A DNA stretch of 64,000 nt from contig NZ_SRJC01000002.1 of assembly GCF_004684905.1 (NCBI RefSeq), forward strand, positions 248,001 through 312,000. The letters run 5' to 3'. Source of the stretch: Halobacillus salinus. Its GTDB lineage: Bacteria > Bacillota > Bacilli > Bacillales > Halobacillaceae. The notes beneath the pieces were generated by a model. It was not told the DNA's origin and searched no databases. It worked only from the letters and a program-made list of their open reading frames with translations. This document shows positions 63,438 through 64,000 of the stretch, one piece after another. The translations under genes and the position numbers were made by a program. Numbering within the stretch: position 1 is the stretch's first letter; each line of letters opens with the position of its first letter.

Positions 63438-63669
63438 AAGGGATTGGATCAGTGGAGCGTTGGCTGGCATTGTTACCGGGGGCGTCCTTCATCAATGGAA
63501 AGATAAGCCCGCACAACTACGCCGTACTTACCGTGAGAAAAAGGAAAATCTTTATAAGCAAGGGAAGGAACAATACGAGATTGTACAAGCTTCTAAACGA
63601 AGAATTGCTGTAACAGCAGAAAAACAAGCAACGGAAAGGGGAAAAGAAAATGAAACAAAAGAAAAATAA
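63430..63669 (+). CDS. small membrane protein of the ytx-like operon
   Basis: A 79-residue protein: a short Gly-rich hydrophobic helix (WISGALAGIVTGGVLHQW) and then a very charged helical tail. It overlaps the preceding gene by 8 bp and the following gene by 20 bp. The layout resembles YtxH-type small stress proteins, but the match is weak. Confidence 0.65.
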   Translation: MSKRDWISGALAGIVTGGVLHQWKDKPAQLRRTYREKKENLYKQGKEQYEIVQASKRRIAVTAEKQATERGKENETKEK

Positions 63670-64000
63670 ATTACCATTCGCTATATTGGCAGGAGCCGTT
63701 ATTGGAGGAGCATTCGTGCTGCTAAGAGATCCGGAAGAGAGAAGACGTCTGAAAGAACAATCAAGAACTACGAAAGATTCCGTTTCTTCCTATGCGCATG
63801 AAGCGAAGGAAAACCCATCCGAAACCAAAGATGCCTTTGTTTCCAAAGTACGTCGTTTCGTATCCGCCGCTAGCGAGGTCGTTACAACCGTTCAAAGTGT
63901 TTACAACGAACATGGACAAGAGATCAAAGATAAAGTAAAAGAAATCAAAGAAGAATCAGAAGAAGTCGTCGACACAGCCAAAGAAGCAGGCGCAGAACTG
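63650..64000 (+). CDS. YtxH-domain protein, partial
   Basis: The frame starts at ATG 63650 (GGAAAGGGG upstream) and is open for 117 codons to the window edge. It begins with a basic stretch and a Gly-rich helix (LPFAILAGAVIGGAFVLLRD), then PEERRRLKEQ and a long Glu/Lys-rich amphipathic region, the pattern of YtxH proteins. The C-terminus is outside the window. Confidence 0.8.
   Translation, partial: MKQKKNKLPFAILAGAVIGGAFVLLRDPEERRRLKEQSRTTKDSVSSYAHEAKENPSETKDAFVSKVRRFVSAASEVVTTVQSVYNEHGQEIKDKVKEIKEESEEVVDTAKEAGAEL

Noticed and set aside
1-64000. tRNA, rRNA, insertion sequence or prophage genes
   Set aside because: None was recognised in the window; no transposase, integrase or phage structural motif was seen.

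Overview
The window looks like chromosomal DNA of a moderately halophilic, low- to mid-GC member of the Bacillaceae, most like Halobacillus or a close relative. The evidence is Bacillus-type ribosome binding sites, an S-box (SAM-I) riboswitch, LtaS, SpoIIM-like and YtxG/YtxH-like proteins, a glgBCDAP operon, a yrkEFHIJ-type sulfur cluster, acidic protein tails, and a three-gene set (aspartate racemase, ATP-grasp ligase, MurE-like ligase) that fits the L-Orn-D-Asp peptidoglycan known from Halobacillus. The genus is inferred, not proven.

Layout. 1-2935 (minus): fatty-acid beta-oxidation genes (acyl-CoA dehydrogenase, a thiolase broken by an in-frame TAA, and an SDR dehydrogenase cut by the window edge). 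3073-3816: Cof-type HAD phosphatase. 3885-7870: metN-metI-metQ-M20 amidohydrolase operon behind a clear SAM-I riboswitch. 7930-13374: a sulfane-sulfur/persulfide module made of DUF302, CstR repressor, DsrE-like, rhodanese, TusA-rhodanese, rhodanese-MBL, TusA and a TSUP transporter. Five copies of one 16-bp operator pattern lie in this region and a sixth lies 12 kb away in front of two membrane-anchored rhodanese-like genes (24398-25135), which outlines one CstR regulon. 13765-15663: LtaS. 15897-18649: ba3-type cytochrome oxidase including two tiny membrane proteins. 18844-21816: NreABC-like two-component operon led by a degenerate histidine-kinase-like protein.

22243-24260: a plasmid-type actin partition pair (ParM/ParR) with an upstream repeat-rich, centromere-like region, here among chromosomal genes. 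25519-27766: coiled-coil M23 murein hydrolase and FtsX, without an adjacent ftsE. 28169-32281: small proteins and the cell-wall trio. 32425-39414: RDD, SpoIIM-like, DUF58, MoxR, DUF4350, DUF4129 and a multi-pass membrane protein, with a GC-rich, strongly folded 101-bp element in the convergent gap at 34354-34454. 39536-40444: NERD-domain gene interrupted by an in-frame TAG. 40481-40710: a 52-bp tandem repeat. 40764-42119: M20 dipeptidase. 42151-42963: membrane-anchored sigma-like protein. 43029-49117: gltD and gltB. 49429-51801: YihY and a berberine-bridge-type flavoenzyme. 52164-62263: glycogen operon glgB-C-D-A-P plus a GH13 amylase. 62552-64000: YtxG/YtxH-like genes running off the window end.

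Genes work together in clear groups: methionine uptake and salvage under SAM control; sulfide/persulfide detoxification under CstR; glycogen turnover and beta-oxidation, each with a CcpA-like cre site; cell-wall synthesis with an unusual interpeptide bridge; and respiration next to its likely sensor system.
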